Assembly (NCBI GenBank): GCA_011525845.1
Contig: WYBP01000014.1
Location: 1-64,000, forward strand
Length of the DNA: 64,000 nt
Direction of reading: 5' to 3'
Source: Gemmatimonadaceae bacterium
GTDB lineage: Bacteria > Gemmatimonadota > Gemmatimonadetes > Gemmatimonadales > Gemmatimonadaceae
Under the pieces are notes generated by a model. It was not told where the DNA came from. It worked only from the letters and a program-made list of their open reading frames with translations, and searched no databases. The translations under genes were made by a program, and so were the position numbers. Below, in pieces: positions 45,389 to 55,133 of the stretch; position 1 is the stretch's first letter; every line of letters begins with the position of its first letter.

Positions 45389-45670
45389 CTACGGGGTGTC
45401 CGACCCGGTCCACCCCTCGCGCTGCAGCGCCTCCAGCACGCGGGAACGCAGCCGGTCCGGACACCGCTCCGCCTCGCGCGCGGCCTGGACCGCCGCGAGG
45501 AAGCGCCGCTCGAATCCCGCCTGCCCGAAGCAGTGACTGCACACCTCGAGGTGCGCCCGGAGCCGCACCTCGAGCTCCGGGCCGAGTTCCCCGTCCAGGA
45601 ACTCGAAGAGCCGTTCCATCGCGCTGGCGCAGTCGATGTGGTCGGTGTCCATGGCGTGGTCACGCATCAT
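45389..45670 (-). CDS. Zinc-binding anti-sigma factor (ZAS type)
   Basis: A 93-residue protein with the ZAS motif HLEVCSHC (H-x3-C-x2-C) plus an upstream His/Cys (DHIDCASAMERL), like RsrA and ChrR. ATG 45670 overlaps the sigma factor stop (ATGA at 45667-45670), so the two are coupled in a 1:1 module. The likely role is to hold the ECF sigma inactive until a thiol-oxidising or similar signal releases it. The C-terminal part is Arg/Glu-rich and helical. No membrane segment is visible, so it is soluble. Confidence 0.9.
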   Translation of the reverse strand: MMRDHAMDTDHIDCASAMERLFEFLDGELGPELEVRLRAHLEVCSHCFGQAGFERRFLAAVQAAREAERCPDRLRSRVLEALQREGWTGSDTP

Positions 45671-46257
45671 TCGGCACTCGGCGCAGGTGTCGCCCTGGGG
45701 ATCAACCCGGCGTCCATGGCGTGCTGGGCGAGCGACACCTGGAGCAGCTTGCGGCCGCGGAAGAGGCGGGAGCGCACGGTGCCGATCGGGATCTCCAGCA
45801 CCTCCGCCGCCGCCTCGTACGACTGGTCCTCGAGGTCCACGAGCACGACGGCCTCCCGGTAGGGCTCGGGGAGCTCCGCGAGGGCGGCGGCGATCGCGGG
45901 ACCCAGGTCCGTACGCTCGAGGATCGCGTCCAACCCGCCCTGGATCCATTGCTCGCGCGCCTGCGCCGCGTCCACGATCTCGGCGCCGTCGTCGTCGAGC
46001 GTCACCTCGCGCTTCCCCTTCTCCCGGGAGCGCAGGAAGACGTTGCGGGCGATCGTGAAGAGCCAGCGACGGACATCCGTGCCCATCTCGAAGGTGTGCC
46101 AGGAGCGGAACGCGCGCAGGTACGCCTCCTGCACCACGTCCTCGGCGTCCGCCTCGTCGCGCGTGAGCGAGCGCGCGAATCGATACACGTCGTCGATCGC
46201 GGCGAGCGCGACGGCGCTGAAGGCGGCGTGCGCGTCGGTGGCGGCGGGCTTCCTCAC
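45667..46257 (-). CDS. ECF-type RNA polymerase sigma factor
   Basis: A 196-residue sigma70-family ECF factor. Region 2 has the [26 protein letters not shown] pattern with the promoter -10 helices, then [14 protein letters not shown]. Region 4 has [41 protein letters not shown], the helix-turn-helix for the -35. It starts at GTG 46257 and overlaps the anti-sigma gene. It is convergent with the CcmH-like gene and divergent from pdxH. Which genes it controls cannot be read here. Confidence 0.95.
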   Translation of the reverse strand: MRKPAATDAHAAFSAVALAAIDDVYRFARSLTRDEADAEDVVQEAYLRAFRSWHTFEMGTDVRRWLFTIARNVFLRSREKGKREVTLDDDGAEIVDAAQAREQWIQGGLDAILERTDLGPAIAAALAELPEPYREAVVLVDLEDQSYEAAAEVLEIPIGTVRSRLFRGRKLLQVSLAQHAMDAGLIPRATPAPSAE

Positions 46258-46351
46258 CCTCGAAAGGTCTCACGCGGCACGAGCGAACGAAAGGCGCCGG
46301 CAGCCATCGCGGGCCTTGCCCCCACAGGGCGGCCGACCTGAGTTTTCGTCC

Positions 46352-46987
46352 ATGGACATCGCCGCCCTGCGTGAGGAGTACCGCCGTGAACAGCTGGACG
46401 AGTCCGGGATCGACCGGGACCCGCTCGAGCAGTTCCGTCGCTGGTTCGCCCAGGCGCGCGAGGCGGAGAACGTGGAACCGAATGCGATGGCGCTCGCCAC
46501 CGTCTCCGCGGAGGGCCACCCGAGCGTGCGGATGGTGCTCCTCAAGGAGGCCGACGCCCGCGGGTTCGTCTTCTTCACGGACTATCGCAGCGACAAGAGC
46601 GGGGACCTCGGGCAGCGTGCGCACGCGGCGCTCTGCTTCTGGTGGAGCGCCCTCGAGCGGCAGGTCCGCGTGTCGGGCCCCGTCGAGCGCGTGAGCCGGG
46701 AGGAGTCGGCCGCCTACTTCCGCTCACGGCCGCGCGGGAGCCGCATCGGCGCCTGGACCTCCACGCAGAGCGCGGTGATCCCCGACCGTGCGGTGCTCGA
46801 GCGCCGCTACGCCGAGCTCGACGCGAACCACGCCGGCGACGACGTGCCCCTTCCGGATCATTGGGGGGGATTCCGCGTTCGGCCGACCGAGTACGAGTTC
46901 TGGCAGGGAAGGCCCAGCCGGCTGCACGACCGCATCCGCTACCGGTCCACGGCGGCCGGCTGGGTGATCGAGCGGCTCAGTCCCTGA
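46352..46987 (+). CDS. pdxH: Pyridoxamine 5'-phosphate oxidase
   Basis: A 211-residue flavoprotein that makes pyridoxal 5'-phosphate. It has the family sequence [22 protein letters not shown] for FMN binding, [28 protein letters not shown], a [13 protein letters not shown] loop and the C-terminal [17 protein letters not shown] with the substrate-binding Arg/His. ATG 46352 is the start; the frame to 46043 is shadow of the sigma gene. It is complete and monocistronic. Confidence 0.96.
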   Translation: MDIAALREEYRREQLDESGIDRDPLEQFRRWFAQAREAENVEPNAMALATVSAEGHPSVRMVLLKEADARGFVFFTDYRSDKSGDLGQRAHAALCFWWSALERQVRVSGPVERVSREESAAYFRSRPRGSRIGAWTSTQSAVIPDRAVLERRYAELDANHAGDDVPLPDHWGGFRVRPTEYEFWQGRPSRLHDRIRYRSTAAGWVIERLSP

Positions 46988-47041
46988 GCGCGCCCGGCAC
47001 CGGCTGGGCGGCGGCGACTCGCGCCCGGCGGCCGATCCTTC

Positions 47042-47980
47042 TCAGAACTCCGTCCGCTCCGCCTCCGCGAGCTCCCCGCGCAGCTTGAGATAGCTCTCGT
47101 GGCGGCCGGCATCCACGAGGCCCGTGTCGACCGCTCCCCGCACCGCGCACCCGGGCTCGCGGTCGTGCTGGCAATCCTGGAACCGGCACTCCCCGAGGTA
47201 GGGCCTGAACTCGGGGAAGCACTGGTCGAGCGAACCCGAGGGGAGCCCCCACATCCCGACCTCCCGCAGGCCCGGTGTGTCCACGAGATATCCCTCATCG
47301 CCATCGGGAAGCGGGATGAGCTTGGCGCCGACGGTGGTATGACGCCCCTTGTTGACCGAGGCCGAGATCTCCTGCGTGCGCAGGTCGAGCTCGGGGTGCA
47401 GCGCGTTGAGCAGTGACGATTTGCCGGCACCCGACGGACCGGTCACGGCCGTGACGCGGCCATGGAGCTCCGCGCGCAACGTCTCGAGGCCGTCGCCGCG
47501 CTTGGCACTGGTGCGATGCACCGGATACCCCGCCGCCAGGTAGGGCGCCACGAGCGCATCGATCGGCGCCGATGAGTCGGCCAGATCCACCTTGTTGATG
47601 ACGAGGTGGGCGTGGAGGTCGTTCGCCTCGCAGACCACGAGGAAGCGGTCGATCATGCGCGGATGGGGATCCGGCTTGGCCACGGCGAACACGACCAGCA
47701 CCTGGTCCACGTTCGCCGCGAGGATCCGCTCGCCGCGCCTGCCGCCGGGCTCGCGCCGCGCGAGTACGCCCCCGCGCGGCGCGATCTCGGTGATGCGCCA
47801 GCCGCCGCCCCGCTCGTCGGGCTCGACGGTCACGTGGTCCCCGACCGCGAGCTTCAGCGCACCCCGTTCCTCCTGCTTCAGCCGGCCCGCGAGTGCCGCC
47901 TCGCGCTCGGTGCCGTCGGGGCTCCGCACGCGCCAGACGCCCCCGGTGCCCTCGACCACGATCGCGCGCGATGCCGTCAC
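47042..47980 (-). CDS. rsgA: Ribosome small subunit GTPase RsgA
   Basis: A 312-residue circularly permuted GTPase that checks and matures the 30S subunit. After an OB-fold N-terminus come NKVD (G4), then GPSGAGKSSLLNAL (G1) and DTPG (G3), the reversed order typical of YjeQ/RsgA. A C-terminal zinc finger is seen (CRFQDCQHDREPGC). GTG 47980 overlaps the upstream gene's stop by 4 nt (GTGA). The normal length and all motifs are kept. Confidence 0.97.
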   Translation of the reverse strand: MTASRAIVVEGTGGVWRVRSPDGTEREAALAGRLKQEERGALKLAVGDHVTVEPDERGGGWRITEIAPRGGVLARREPGGRRGERILAANVDQVLVVFAVAKPDPHPRMIDRFLVVCEANDLHAHLVINKVDLADSSAPIDALVAPYLAAGYPVHRTSAKRGDGLETLRAELHGRVTAVTGPSGAGKSSLLNALHPELDLRTQEISASVNKGRHTTVGAKLIPLPDGDEGYLVDTPGLREVGMWGLPSGSLDQCFPEFRPYLGECRFQDCQHDREPGCAVRGAVDTGLVDAGRHESYLKLRGELAEAERTEF

Positions 47981-48357
47981 TCGGCGTCCTCGCGTCTCTT
48001 CGCATCCATCTCGGACGCGCGGCGCGCCACGATCATCTCCTCCAGCAGCGCCTGCACGCGGTCGATCGTCCACGCGCCGAGCGCCCGCTTCGCGGCGTCC
48101 CGATCGGTGCCCCACGCAAGGCACTCCGACTCGAGGTGTCCCGCGACCCCCTGTTCCCCGAGGCGCGTCCACTGGAGGAACATGAAGAACGCCCCATAGG
48201 CGCCGGCCGCGACGTCCGTGCGGTCGGTCATGATCTCCACGCTGTATGACATCCCGTCGCTCCCCTCGAGCGCGGCGGGGCGCGCGTGCACGGCGGCATA
48301 CCCGCCGATGGTGCGCTCGTCCCCGAGGGAGTGGTCGGGGGGGATGAAGCGGCTCAC
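47977..48357 (-). CDS. Conserved hypothetical protein
   Basis: A 126-residue cytoplasmic protein starting at GTG 48357 (MSRFIPPDHSLGDERT). It has a beta-rich start (SYSVEIMTDRTDVAAGAYGAFFMFLQWTRLGE) and a helical end (IDRVQALLEEMIVARRASEMDAKRRE). Its stop overlaps the rsgA start, so it is cotranslated with it, which suggests a ribosome-related role, though I recognise no family. Longer upstream starts are shadow. Confidence 0.72.
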   Translation of the reverse strand: MSRFIPPDHSLGDERTIGGYAAVHARPAALEGSDGMSYSVEIMTDRTDVAAGAYGAFFMFLQWTRLGEQGVAGHLESECLAWGTDRDAAKRALGAWTIDRVQALLEEMIVARRASEMDAKRREDAE

Positions 48358-48370
48358 GCGTGCCGGCGCA

Positions 48371-50005
48371 CTAGGGGAGCGGGATCGCGGCCAGCGCCCG
48401 GCGCACCGGGTGCCGGCCGCCGACGGCGAGCTGTGCATCGAACCCGTTCCAGGTCGTGAGCCCATCATCGCTCTGCGGCTCGAGCATGATGAGGGCGAGA
48501 ACGCTGAGCGACTGCGAGGCGGGCACCACCCATGTGCCGGGTGCGAGCGTCAGGCGCTCGCTCACCCAGCGCCCTTCGAGCCGCACCTCGGCATGCCCCT
48601 GGAACGGCCGCGCGGCCCGCACCAGCGAGTCCACCACGAACGACTCCCCCGCGCCCGACCACTCTCCAGCGAGCCGGCGCGCGATGATGCGGTGCGCGCG
48701 CAGCCGGTCCACGACGGGGGTCATCGACGAGTCGAGGACCCAGGCGCTCGGGAGGGTCTGCGTGAGCGTGCCCTCGAAGCGGTCGAAGACCGGCATCGGG
48801 ACCGCGGTGAAGGTGCGCGTCCGCCGGAAGCCGGGACGGAGGCCGGCCTCGTGGCGCACGTTGTCGCCGGTCGCGACCAGCGGCTCGACGAGCACGGGCG
48901 CGGTGAAGGGCGTGGTGGTCATGCGACCGCGGATCGGGATGCGCGCCGTGGCGCGAGTGGCCGGCACGCTCGAGCGCGTCCGCGCGGTGATGGTCCGTCC
49001 GCGCTCGGCCACGAACGAGAGGAGCTCCGCGACGAACGCATGCGTGGACTTCACGCGCCGCTCGAAGGGATCGTGCGAATACGCCTCGCTCAGCACGCTC
49101 ACGCGGTTGCGGAGCCCGTAGTAGTTCGTGCCGAAGCGGGGCACGTGCTCGTACGTCACCCAGCCCCCCTTCTCGAGGGAGGTGGGGTCGTCGTTGCGAC
49201 CGCCCACGCCGGTGAAGTTCCCGTAGTCGAAGGTCTCGAACGCACGCCGCTCCCGCATGCGCTTCCGGAGCTCGGGGAGCAGCGTGTCACGCGTCCACGG
49301 TCCGGCGGGCGCCACGGCGCCCATCATCGCGGCGGGATGGAGCGAAGGGGCGTACGTGAGCGCGTACCCGTGATACGACCCGTTCGTCGTGTGCAGGTCC
49401 ACGAACACGTCCGGGTCCCAGGCGCGGAACATCGCGAGCGAGGCCGCGGTCTCCGGCGCCTCGGCCTTGATGTAGTCGCGGTTCAGGTCGAGCTGCATCC
49501 CGTTCGGGCGCTGCCCAACGACGGCGGGCCCGTCCTGCGCGCCCCGCTGCTGCTCCTGCGGTCCCCACCCCTCGTTCCCGTCCGCGTTGTAGATCGGGAC
49601 CGCGATGAGCACGATCGAGTCGAGCACGTTCCGCCTGGGGTCGAGCACGAGGTCGCGGAGGAGCGCCTGCAGCGCCTCCTTCCCCTCCACCTCGCCGCCG
49701 TGGATGTTCCCCTGCACGTACACGATCGGCCTTCCGCTGCGCCGCGCCTCGGCCGCCGTGCGCACCAGCGGGCGCGACGCCACCACGTAGGGCAGCGCGC
49801 GGCCGAGCGTGGAGAAGCCGATGGTGCCGCGGAGCATCGTGCCGGGTGCACGCGCCTCGAGCGAATCGAGGAATGCCATCACGTCCGCGTGCCGGGAGGT
49901 CTCGGCGTAGTTCGTCCGCTCCGCGCGCGTGGACTGCGCGGCGAGCGCGAGCGGCAGGCACGCGGCCGCGAAGGCGGCGCGCACGATTCGAGCTCCCAGG
50001 TTCAT
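48371..50005 (-). CDS. Secreted M14 family zinc carboxypeptidase
   Basis: A 544-residue exported peptidase. The signal is MNLGARIVRAAFAAACLPLALAAQ. Zinc ligands: H-x2-E in QGNIHGGEVEGKEA and a distal His in FVDLHTTNGSYHG; substrate-binding parts include YNADGNEGWG and LDLNRDYIKAEAPE. It removes C-terminal residues from peptides in the envelope. Its ATG overlaps the fadJ stop (ATGA at 50002-50005), so a secreted peptidase is coupled to a beta-oxidation operon, which is unusual. Confidence 0.9.
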   Translation of the reverse strand: MNLGARIVRAAFAAACLPLALAAQSTRAERTNYAETSRHADVMAFLDSLEARAPGTMLRGTIGFSTLGRALPYVVASRPLVRTAAEARRSGRPIVYVQGNIHGGEVEGKEALQALLRDLVLDPRRNVLDSIVLIAVPIYNADGNEGWGPQEQQRGAQDGPAVVGQRPNGMQLDLNRDYIKAEAPETAASLAMFRAWDPDVFVDLHTTNGSYHGYALTYAPSLHPAAMMGAVAPAGPWTRDTLLPELRKRMRERRAFETFDYGNFTGVGGRNDDPTSLEKGGWVTYEHVPRFGTNYYGLRNRVSVLSEAYSHDPFERRVKSTHAFVAELLSFVAERGRTITARTRSSVPATRATARIPIRGRMTTTPFTAPVLVEPLVATGDNVRHEAGLRPGFRRTRTFTAVPMPVFDRFEGTLTQTLPSAWVLDSSMTPVVDRLRAHRIIARRLAGEWSGAGESFVVDSLVRAARPFQGHAEVRLEGRWVSERLTLAPGTWVVPASQSLSVLALIMLEPQSDDGLTTWNGFDAQLAVGGRHPVRRALAAIPLP

Positions 50006-52170
50006 ACCGGCTTTCCTTCCTTTGGATAGAACGTCCGTCCCGCGCGGGCCATCTCCCGCAGGATCGCGGCGGTCGTGAACCGCCCGGCGTGCACCGCGTC
50101 GAGCGCATCGAGCTGTCGCACCACCTCCGCGACCCCGACCGCGTCGACGTGCCGGAAGGGCCCGCCGCGGAAGGGCGGGAACCCGATCCCGAACACGGCG
50201 CCGATGTCACCGTCGCGCGCGGTGCGCACGATCCCCTCCTCGAGGCAGCGGGCCGCCTCGTTCACCATCGCCAGCGAGAGCCGGCGCTGGATCTCCTCCT
50301 TGGGCACCTCGCGGCGCTTCGCGCCGCCCGCGTAGAGCGCATAGACGGTCTCGTCCACGCCCTCCCGCTTCCCGTCCTCATCGTACAGATAGAAGCCCTT
50401 CTTCCCCTTGCGCCCGAGGCGGCCGGCGCCGAGCACCTTCACGAGGGCGTCGCTCGGCTGCATCCGCCCGCCGAAGGCATCGGCCATGATCGCCCCCGAC
50501 TTCCCGGCGATGTCGAGCCCCACCTCGTCGATCAGGTTGATGGGGCCCACGGGAAATCCGAACGCGCTCATCGCCTTGTCGATCGCGTCCACCGCGACCC
50601 CCTCGTCGAGCAGCTTCCCCGCCTCGTTCACGTAGGGCGCGAGGATCCGGTTCACGAAGAAGCCGGGCGCGTCGTTCACGATGATGACCGTCTTCCCGAT
50701 CCGCCGGCCGAACTCGACGACCGTCGCGGTGACCTCGGGCGCCGTCCTCGGCGTCACGATCACCTCGAGGAGGGGCATCTTGTGCACGGGGGAGAAGAAG
50801 TGCATCCCGATCACCCGCTCGGGGCGAGCGCTCGCGGCGGCGATCCTCGCGATCGGGATCGTGCTCGTGTTCGTCGCGAAGATCGCGGTCGGCGAGAGCT
50901 TCGCCTCCGTCTCCTTGAGCACGGCCTGCTTGACCGCGAGGTCCTCGAACACCGCCTCGATCACCAGCGGCACGCGGCCGAAGCCGGTGTAGGTCGTGGT
51001 GCCGGAGACGAGGCCGAGCTGGTCCTCGTACTGCTGGCGCGTGATGCGCCGCTTGGTGAAGCGGTCCTTGAGCACGTCGCGCACGGCGCCGACGCCCTTG
51101 GCGACGCGATCCGCCTCGGTGTCCTTGAAGCGCACGGGCACTTCCTTCATCACCGAGATCGCCGCGATCCCCGCCCCCATGAACCCGGTGCCGAGCACCG
51201 CGATGCGGTCCACCGGCTTCTGCACCGTGGGATTCCCGGGGATGCCGACGTCCTTCTTGAGCGAGGTGGTCGCGTAGAAGAGGAAGATCAGCTCCTTCGA
51301 CACCGGCGTCATCGCCATCTCGCCGAAGAGCCGCGCCTCCTCGGCGAACCCCTCCGCCTCAGAGCCGTGGTACGCCGCCGCGACGGCGTCGAGGGAGGCG
51401 AGGAGCGCCGGGTAGTGCCCCTTCGACTTCTTGAGCGTCATCTCGCGCGCCTGGCGGAACACGACCGCGCGGCCGATGGGGTTGTCGTCGAGCAGGAGCT
51501 CCTTCGCGCCGTGCGGCCGCTCGCGCTTGCGCGCCAGCTTCCCCGAGGCGAGCTCCTTCGCCCGCTGGATCGCGATGTCGCGCAGGATGCTCGGGTGCAC
51601 GAGCTCGTCCACCAGCCCGATCTGCAGCGCCTTCTTCGCCCGCACGTTCTTGGCGGTGAGGATCATGTCGAGCGCGGCCTGCAGCCCGACCAGGCGCGGG
51701 AGGCGCTGCGTGCCGCCGGCCCCGGGGATCAGGCCGAGCTGCGTCTCGGGGAGCTGGAGGACCGTCTTCGGCGTGTCCGCCGCGATGCGGTAGGCGCAGG
51801 CGAGCGAGAACTCGAGCCCGCCGCCGAGGCAGGCGCCGTCGATCGCCGCCACGACGGGCACGCGCCCCTTCTCGATGCGCGTCATCATCGCGTGGCCGAA
51901 CGCGCTCGCCGCGGTGGCGTCCGCCGCGGTGCGGAACTCGAGGAACTGGTCGATGTCCGCGCCGGCGATGAAGATGCCCGGCTTCGCGCTGATGAGCACG
52001 GCCCCGGTGATCGCGGCGTCCTTCTCGATCCGCTCGATGTGCCGCGTGAACTCCTCGATCACCGCGGGCGAGAACTTGTTGATCGACTCGCCGGGAAGGT
52101 CGAAGGTGAGGACGGCGACGCCCTCCACGACCTCGAGCGAGAGTGCGCTGGCCTTCGGCTCCGTGCTCAT
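50002..52170 (-). CDS. fadJ: Fatty acid oxidation bifunctional enzyme (enoyl-CoA hydratase / 3-hydroxyacyl-CoA dehydrogenase)
   Basis: A 722-residue bifunctional enzyme. The N-terminal crotonase domain has FIAGADIDQF, GACLGGGLEFSLACAYRIA and PETQLGLIPGAGGTQRLPRLVG. The dehydrogenase domain has the Rossmann AVLGTGFMGAGIA, ATNTSTIPI, IGMHFFSPVHKMPLLEVI and the C-terminal FGFPVGPINLIDEVGLD. It hydrates trans-2-enoyl-CoA and oxidises the 3-hydroxyacyl-CoA. ATG 52170 overlaps the fadI stop (ATGA), and its stop overlaps the next ATG. Confidence 0.96.
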   Translation of the reverse strand: MSTEPKASALSLEVVEGVAVLTFDLPGESINKFSPAVIEEFTRHIERIEKDAAITGAVLISAKPGIFIAGADIDQFLEFRTAADATAASAFGHAMMTRIEKGRVPVVAAIDGACLGGGLEFSLACAYRIAADTPKTVLQLPETQLGLIPGAGGTQRLPRLVGLQAALDMILTAKNVRAKKALQIGLVDELVHPSILRDIAIQRAKELASGKLARKRERPHGAKELLLDDNPIGRAVVFRQAREMTLKKSKGHYPALLASLDAVAAAYHGSEAEGFAEEARLFGEMAMTPVSKELIFLFYATTSLKKDVGIPGNPTVQKPVDRIAVLGTGFMGAGIAAISVMKEVPVRFKDTEADRVAKGVGAVRDVLKDRFTKRRITRQQYEDQLGLVSGTTTYTGFGRVPLVIEAVFEDLAVKQAVLKETEAKLSPTAIFATNTSTIPIARIAAASARPERVIGMHFFSPVHKMPLLEVIVTPRTAPEVTATVVEFGRRIGKTVIIVNDAPGFFVNRILAPYVNEAGKLLDEGVAVDAIDKAMSAFGFPVGPINLIDEVGLDIAGKSGAIMADAFGGRMQPSDALVKVLGAGRLGRKGKKGFYLYDEDGKREGVDETVYALYAGGAKRREVPKEEIQRRLSLAMVNEAARCLEEGIVRTARDGDIGAVFGIGFPPFRGGPFRHVDAVGVAEVVRQLDALDAVHAGRFTTAAILREMARAGRTFYPKEGKPV

Positions 52171-53462
52171 GCGCGCTCCACGACCATCGCGAAGCCGAGC
52201 CCGCCGGCCGCGCAGACCGTCATCAGGCCGAACTGGCCGCCGCGGCGCGCGAGCTCGTTCACGAGCGTGGTCGTCACGCGGGCGCCGGTGGCGCCGAACG
52301 GGTGCCCCGTCGCGATGGAGCCGCCCATCACGTTGAGCCGGTCGCGGTCCACCGCGCCGGTCGCGGTGGAGAAGCCCGCGCGCGCCGCCCACTCCTTGGA
52401 CTCGAAGCCGCGCAGGTTCGAGAGCACCTGCGCCGCGAACGCCTCGTGCATCTCCACCAGGTCGATCTCCTTGAGCGTGAGCCCCGCGCGCTTGAGCGCC
52501 ATCGGTGCCGCGAGCACCGGCGCCTGCAGCAGCTGCTCCCCGGGATCCACCGCGGCATAGGCGTACGACCGGATGAATGCCTTGGGCGTATACCCCTGCG
52601 CCCTGGCGACGTCCTCGCGCATGAGGAGCACGGCGGCCGCACCGTCGGTGAGGGGGGAGGCGTTCCCCGCCGTCACGGTGCCGTAGCGGCGGTCGAAGAC
52701 CGGCTTGAGTGCGGCGAGCTGCTCGAGCGTGGTGTCGCTCCGGATCCCGTTGTCCGTGGTCATCGCCGACTCGTACTTCGGCGGGAGCATCACGGGGGCG
52801 ATCTCCGCCGTGAGGCGGCCATCGACCGTGCCGGCGTGCGCGTTCCGATGGCTGGCGAGCGCGAGCGCGTCCTGCTCCTCGCGCGTGATCCCGTTCAGCT
52901 TGGCCATCTTCTCGGCCGACTGCCCCATCGTCTCGCCCGTGGTGGGCTCCGCGATGGCCGGCGTGGTCGGGACGAAGTCCTTCGCGCGGATCCGCCCGAA
53001 CGCCTGCACGCGCTGTGCGAGCGTCTTGGCCTTGGAGGCGGCCACCAGCGCGTCGGAGAAGCCGCGCGAGTGGAGGATCGGCACATTCGAGAGCGACTCC
53101 GCGCCGCCCGCGATGGCGACCTGCGCGTGCCCCAGCGCGATCTGGTCGGCCGCGTCGGTGATCGCCTGGTTGGCGGAGGCGCAGGCGCGGGAGACGCTCC
53201 ACGCGTCCACCCGCTTGGGGAGGAGCGGCATCAGCGCCACCTCGCGCGCGATGTTCGGCGCGAGCACGGAGGGGATCACCGTGCCGAAGGCGAGCAGGTC
53301 GAGGGAGGCGGGGTCGAGGTCGGTCCGGTGCACCAGCTCGCTCACGGCGATCTTGCCGAGCTCGATCGCACTCAGGGCCTTGAGGGTGGTACCGGCCTTG
53401 GCGAAAGGGGTCCGCACGCCCGCGATGATCGCGACGCGCCGCCCCGGTTCATGGATGGGCAT
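52167..53462 (-). CDS. fadI: 3-ketoacyl-CoA thiolase
   Basis: A 431-residue thiolase that cleaves 3-ketoacyl-CoA with CoA. The nucleophile Cys is in SRACASANQAI; further motifs are GGAESLSNVP, NASPLTDGAAAVLL, EMHEAFAAQ, SIATGHPFGATGAR and the second active Cys in TVCAAGGLGFA. Length fits the FadI subgroup. It leads a three-gene chain (thiolase, fadJ, peptidase), all with ATGA overlaps, for beta-oxidation. It is divergent from glpD, with about 70 bp between. Confidence 0.96.
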   Translation of the reverse strand: MPIHEPGRRVAIIAGVRTPFAKAGTTLKALSAIELGKIAVSELVHRTDLDPASLDLLAFGTVIPSVLAPNIAREVALMPLLPKRVDAWSVSRACASANQAITDAADQIALGHAQVAIAGGAESLSNVPILHSRGFSDALVAASKAKTLAQRVQAFGRIRAKDFVPTTPAIAEPTTGETMGQSAEKMAKLNGITREEQDALALASHRNAHAGTVDGRLTAEIAPVMLPPKYESAMTTDNGIRSDTTLEQLAALKPVFDRRYGTVTAGNASPLTDGAAAVLLMREDVARAQGYTPKAFIRSYAYAAVDPGEQLLQAPVLAAPMALKRAGLTLKEIDLVEMHEAFAAQVLSNLRGFESKEWAARAGFSTATGAVDRDRLNVMGGSIATGHPFGATGARVTTTLVNELARRGGQFGLMTVCAAGGLGFAMVVERA

Positions 53463-53530
53463 CCCATAAAGCTAGGGTCGGTCCGCACCGCGCGCTGTCG
53501 CCCCCGCGGGCCGTGCGGTATGCTCCCCGC

Positions 53531-55081
53531 GTGTCCACGCCTGCCCTCCCCCGCCGCGCACAGCGGCTCAACGACCTCGGCGACCGCGCGTTCGATCTCC
53601 TCGTGGTCGGGGGCGGGATCACCGGCGCCGGGATCGCGAGGGATGCCGCCCGCCGCGGCCTCGCCGTGGCACTCGTGGAACGGGACGACTTCGCGTCCGG
53701 CACCTCGAGCCGTTCCTCCCGGCTCGTGCACGGGGGCGTGCGCTACCTCGAACACGGGTACCTGCATCTCGTGTTCGAGGCGAGTCGCGAGCGGCGCCGG
53801 CTGCTCGCGCTCGCACCCCACCTGGTGCATCCGCTCCGCTTCACCTGGCCCGTCTACCGCGGGGCCCGCGTCCCGCGCTGGAAGCTCGCGGCGGGACTCA
53901 CGCTCTACGACGTGCTCGCGCTCTTCCGGAACGTGGGTCGCCACCGGCGGCTCGACGCGCCCGGCGTGCTCGCGCTCGAGCCCGCGCTCGCGCGCGCCGA
54001 CCTCAAGGGTGGCGCGGCCTACTGGGATGCCGCCACGAACGACTCCCGGCTCACCCTCGCGAACGTGCTCGACGCCACCTACGCCGGCGCCACCGTGCTC
54101 AACCACGCCGACGTGGAGCGCCTGACCTTCGCGGGCGGCGCCGGGAGCGCCGTCACGGGCGCGGTCGTGCGCGACCGGATCGGGGGCGGCGAGGTGGAGG
54201 TCCGTGCGCGGCTCGTGGTGAACGCCGCCGGCCCGTGGACCGACGAGATCACCCGCATGGAAGGGGGCGACGCGCCGGCGGCCGTGCGTGGCACCAAGGG
54301 CGTGCACATCACGGTGCCCGCAGAGCGTGTCGGGAACGCGGGCGCGGTCACGATGCTCTCGCCCGACGACGGACGCGTGATGTTCACGCTCCCCTCCGGC
54401 ACCCACACGATCATCGGCACCACCGACACGCGCACCGCCGAGCATCCGCACGAGGTGCGCGCGGCCCGGTCGGACGTGCGCTACCTCCTCGCCGCGTGCA
54501 ACCGCTTCTTCCCCGAGGCACGGCTCACCGAGGACGACGTGGTCTCCGCGTGGGCCGGGATCCGCCCCCTCGTGGCGCGCCAGAAGGGGGACGACCCCGC
54601 CTCCGCCTCACGGGAGCACAGCATCCGGCTCTCGGCGAGCCGCGTGCTCACGATCACCGGCGGGAAGCTCACCACCTACCGCGAGATGGCCGAGCAGTGC
54701 GTGGACCGGGCGCTCCGTGTGCTCGGCGCACGCGCCCGGCCCTGTGACACCGACCGCGCCCCGCTCCCCGGCGAGCGCGCCGCGGAGGCCGCGGACGACC
54801 GCCGCCTCGTGCCCGAGCTGCCGTGGCGGGAGGTGGACGTGGACCATGCCGTCCGCGCCGAGCTCGCGGAGACGGTGGCCGACGTGCTCGTCCGGCGGAC
54901 CACGCTCGCCTTCGAGCGGCGCGACCAGGGGCGCTCCCTGGCACCACAGGTGGCGGCACGGATGGGGAACATCCTGCGCTGGACCGACGCCGGGATCGCG
55001 CACGCGGTCGCCGAGTACGAACGCGAGGTCGCGCGCCTTTTCGCCATCACGGACGACGTCGCCGGCAGCGCTTCGCATTGA
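53531..55081 (+). CDS. glpD: FAD-dependent glycerol-3-phosphate dehydrogenase
   Basis: A 516-residue flavoenzyme that oxidises glycerol 3-phosphate to dihydroxyacetone phosphate and feeds the quinone pool. The Rossmann site is FDLLVVGGGITGAGIARDAA, followed by LVERDDFASGTSSRSSRLVHGG, NAAGPWTDEI, HTIIGTTDT and a C-terminal ITGGKLTTYREMAE. The start is GTG 53531; GTG 53513 would add six residues. It works at the inner membrane face and would support glycerol or lipid catabolism next to the fatty acid genes. Confidence 0.95.
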   Translation: MSTPALPRRAQRLNDLGDRAFDLLVVGGGITGAGIARDAARRGLAVALVERDDFASGTSSRSSRLVHGGVRYLEHGYLHLVFEASRERRRLLALAPHLVHPLRFTWPVYRGARVPRWKLAAGLTLYDVLALFRNVGRHRRLDAPGVLALEPALARADLKGGAAYWDAATNDSRLTLANVLDATYAGATVLNHADVERLTFAGGAGSAVTGAVVRDRIGGGEVEVRARLVVNAAGPWTDEITRMEGGDAPAAVRGTKGVHITVPAERVGNAGAVTMLSPDDGRVMFTLPSGTHTIIGTTDTRTAEHPHEVRAARSDVRYLLAACNRFFPEARLTEDDVVSAWAGIRPLVARQKGDDPASASREHSIRLSASRVLTITGGKLTTYREMAEQCVDRALRVLGARARPCDTDRAPLPGERAAEAADDRRLVPELPWREVDVDHAVRAELAETVADVLVRRTTLAFERRDQGRSLAPQVAARMGNILRWTDAGIAHAVAEYEREVARLFAITDDVAGSASH

Positions 55082-55133
55082 CCCGCTGGGCGGAGCCGGG
55101 CACCTTACGCCAGCCACTCTCACCGGACCGCTG

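Noticed and set aside
49846..52560. Long plus-strand frame opposite the fad genes
   Set aside because: It spans parts of three well-supported minus-strand genes and has no motif.
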